22,954 nt of DNA, taken from assembly GCA_943704525.1 (NCBI GenBank), contig CALSCQ010000666.1:1-22954 (forward strand), given 5' to 3'. Positions 21,801 through 22,954 of this stretch are shown piece after piece (positions within the stretch are counted from its first letter, which is position 1; every line of letters starts with the position of its first letter). A program made the translations under genes and the position numbers. This DNA comes from Pigoraptor vietnamica (taxonomy: Eukaryota > Opisthokonta > Filasterea). The notes beneath the pieces were generated by a model. It searched no databases. It was given only the letters and a program-made list of their open reading frames with translations, and was not told where the DNA came from.

Positions 21801-22496
21801 TGTATCTCCTTGAGCTCCACTTCCAGCTCCTCCAGTGTCGTCTGAAAGACGCAGTATAAGTAAAGGCAGAAACAACGAGCAGCGTCTCTCTCGTTCCCTC
21901 CGCATGGCCAAAAAAAACAAAAAAAAAAAACATAGAAATTAGAGAACGTCCAGGTCACCACCGCCTCTGAGACCGTCCAATGCATTGAGCAAGACATTCC
22001 GCCGTCGGCCACTCGACGTACCTCCAGGCGAGTCATTTCGTGTGTCTGGGGGCGGTGGCTGAGCAGCTCTTCGTCGGGAATTTCGGCCACACGCATCTTG
22101 TGGGCCTCGAGCAGCGACAGGAAATAGCCTGCACGCGACGGCTGTCAGACACGGTGGCGCATGAAAACCTTCCGAGCTACCAACGCCGCACAGAAAGATG
22201 TCGCGACTTCGAAGCCGATACGCACGAATTTTCCGCTCCATCTCATCGCAGCGGCGAACGTCGTGCACGAAAGTCCGCTGGAACGCAGTCACGTCCGGGT
22301 TGAGCTGCACCGAGATGCAAATCAGCGCGACGTCCCAACGCAGAAACACCCACAATAGCCCAAGTGCTGTAAGACTCACGTCGATAAACTGCACCAGGCC
22401 TATCTCGCCCAGCTCGCTCACTGTCTCATACGACGCTTCCATCTGAATGAGGAGCTGCACGAGCTCCATCTCTTCGGAGCGGAAGAGGGAGCCCAT
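18808..22496 (-). CDS. VPH1: V-type proton ATPase V0 subunit a (Vph1/ATP6V0A family), 14 exons, 846 aa
   Basis: This membrane stator subunit forms the proton half-channels of the vacuolar ATPase. Exons (minus): 22496-22380, 22304-22226, 22128-22022, 21841-21713, 21652-21543, 21431-21287, 21202-20810, 20744-20454, 20331-20098, 20019-19696, 19626-19393, 19316-19196, 19132-18970, 18901-18808 (2541 nt, TAG). Introns are 60-180 bp, CAG acceptors except TAG for intron 11. Family signatures run in order: N-terminal [118 protein letters not shown] and [17 protein letters not shown]752 in the SYLRLW motif corresponds to the essential proton-path arginine (yeast Vph1 R735). An acidic cytosolic loop (GEDDDEE) sits before exon 12. 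Length fits the family (human a1 about 837). The start has A at -3 and G at +4. The least certain junction is the 84-bp intron at 21286-21203, which could be read through. Confidence 0.95.
20356..20446 (-). repeat. Tandem duplication inside V-ATPase intron 8
   Basis: Plus-strand copies at 20356-20401 and 20404-20446 start with AATATGTTGGTCGCA and AATGTGTTGGTCGCA and both end with CGCAGCCAGCCA. They differ by a few substitutions and about three deleted bases, with an offset of about 48. They account for most of the 122-bp intron (20453-20332); removing one copy leaves about 74 bp, the usual size here. Confidence 0.85.
21203..21286 (-). other. V-ATPase intron 6, ambiguous because it has no in-frame stop
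   Basis: The donor GTGGGT and the acceptor CCGCAG bound 84 bases, a multiple of three with no stop, between codons for ...APSAPA and [10 protein letters not shown]. Human and yeast homologs have only a short variable linker here, and donor and acceptor match the gene's other introns, so I treat it as an intron. If retained, it adds 28 residues in frame. Confidence 0.65.
21910..21930. repeat. A8-C-A12 run (T-rich on the V-ATPase strand) in intron 3
   Basis: Plus-strand A runs at 21910-21917 and 21919-21930, split by one C, lie inside the 180-bp intron 22021-21842. In transcript sense the run is T-rich but sits about 68 bases before the acceptor, so unlike the dynein T68 it does not abut the splice site. 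Confidence 0.85.
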
Positions 22497-22954
22497 TTTT
22501 GCCTACGGCGCCGACAGGCCGCGCGCCCACAATGTCAGCTGTTGCACGGACAGGGAAGAAGCAATACACTGCCCGAAAACGACGGCGCCCTTGTGCCTCC
22601 GTGCGTCCTTCTTCAACGCAACACCCTTGCGGCCCGCGCAGCAGGCGCACGTGCACTGTTGCGGTTCGGTGGGGGGTGGGTCCCCCGACACAATCAATTT
22701 AAGATGTGTTCGTTTTCGTGCAAAACTTTCAAAATGCCCAATGTGTGCGTGGCGGGGGTGTGGGTAGCATCCGGGGTGTGCATTTATATTTGGTTCAGCC
22801 GATCCGTTGTTGCACTCATACGACACGCGACGCGACGCATGCGACGCGACGCGTAACCGTCAGACGCAACAAATACTAAATCTGCACGCTTTCCTTCGCT
22901 TCGGCGAATGCGCGCACGCATGTAGACTGCACTGACTAACAACGGCCGGCGGCG
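22497..22954. promoter_or_regulatory. Upstream region of the V-ATPase subunit a gene
   Basis: The region runs from the V-ATPase start codon to the window end and should contain its promoter. I see a CACGTG E-box at 22648-22653, an AT-rich patch near 22782-22792 and a GCGAC-type repeat at 22821-22854. The open frames here are short and unlike known proteins. Whether another gene starts beyond the right edge cannot be judged. Confidence 0.5.
22821..22854. repeat. Short GCGAC pentamer repeat
   Basis: CGACGCGACGC-type units are repeated across 34 bases with one CAT interruption near 22838-22840. The tract is CpG-dense, low in complexity and lies about 330 bases upstream of the V-ATPase start. 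Function unknown. Confidence 0.6.

Noticed and set aside
1-22954. CRISPR arrays, insertion sequences, tRNA or rRNA genes, prokaryotic operons
   Set aside because: No regular spaced repeats, transposase reading frames or structural RNA signatures were seen. The introns and gene families are eukaryotic.

Overview
The window is nuclear DNA from a GC-rich, flagellated, probably unicellular eukaryote. The evidence is four intron-containing housekeeping or ciliary genes, 28 inferred GT-AG introns (26 of them ending in CAG), TGA and TAG stops that fit the standard code, and an axonemal outer-arm dynein heavy chain. I cannot name the taxon from sequence alone. I see no prokaryotic operon, CRISPR array, transposon, tRNA or rRNA.

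Layout. 1-387: left-edge intergenic DNA and the presumed promoter of the first gene. 388-2581 (+): eIF5-mimic protein (BZW1/BZW2 family), 7 exons, 420 aa. 2582-2966: gap between convergent genes. 16992-2967 (-): outer-arm dynein gamma-type heavy chain (DNAH5/DNAH8 type), 5 exons, 4571 aa; four short introns lie in the first 0.9 kb of coding sequence, followed by one 12.8-kb exon. 16993-17467: shared upstream region of two divergent genes. 17468-18725 (+): organellar-type methionine aminopeptidase type 1, 6 exons, 309 aa. 18726-18807: 82-bp gap between convergent stop codons. 22496-18808 (-): V-ATPase V0 subunit a, 14 exons, 846 aa. 22497-22954: its upstream region.

The genes do not form a pathway. 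They act in translation-initiation control, ciliary motility, N-terminal methionine removal and proton pumping. I found no previously undescribed multi-gene system. The most interesting signals are: (1) the 5'-only introns of the dynein gene in an otherwise intron-dense neighbourhood, as expected after reverse-transcriptase-mediated intron loss; (2) a poor start-codon context only at the eIF5-mimic gene, matching the autoregulation known for animal BZW1/2; (3) a 68-base T tract against a dynein 3' splice site; (4) an unusual number of stop-free, multiple-of-three introns in the V-ATPase gene; (5) a 2977-codon antisense open frame caused by near-absence of TTA, CTA and TCA codons in the dynein gene. 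Exon models were built by hand from splice motifs, frame and family knowledge, and have no transcript support.
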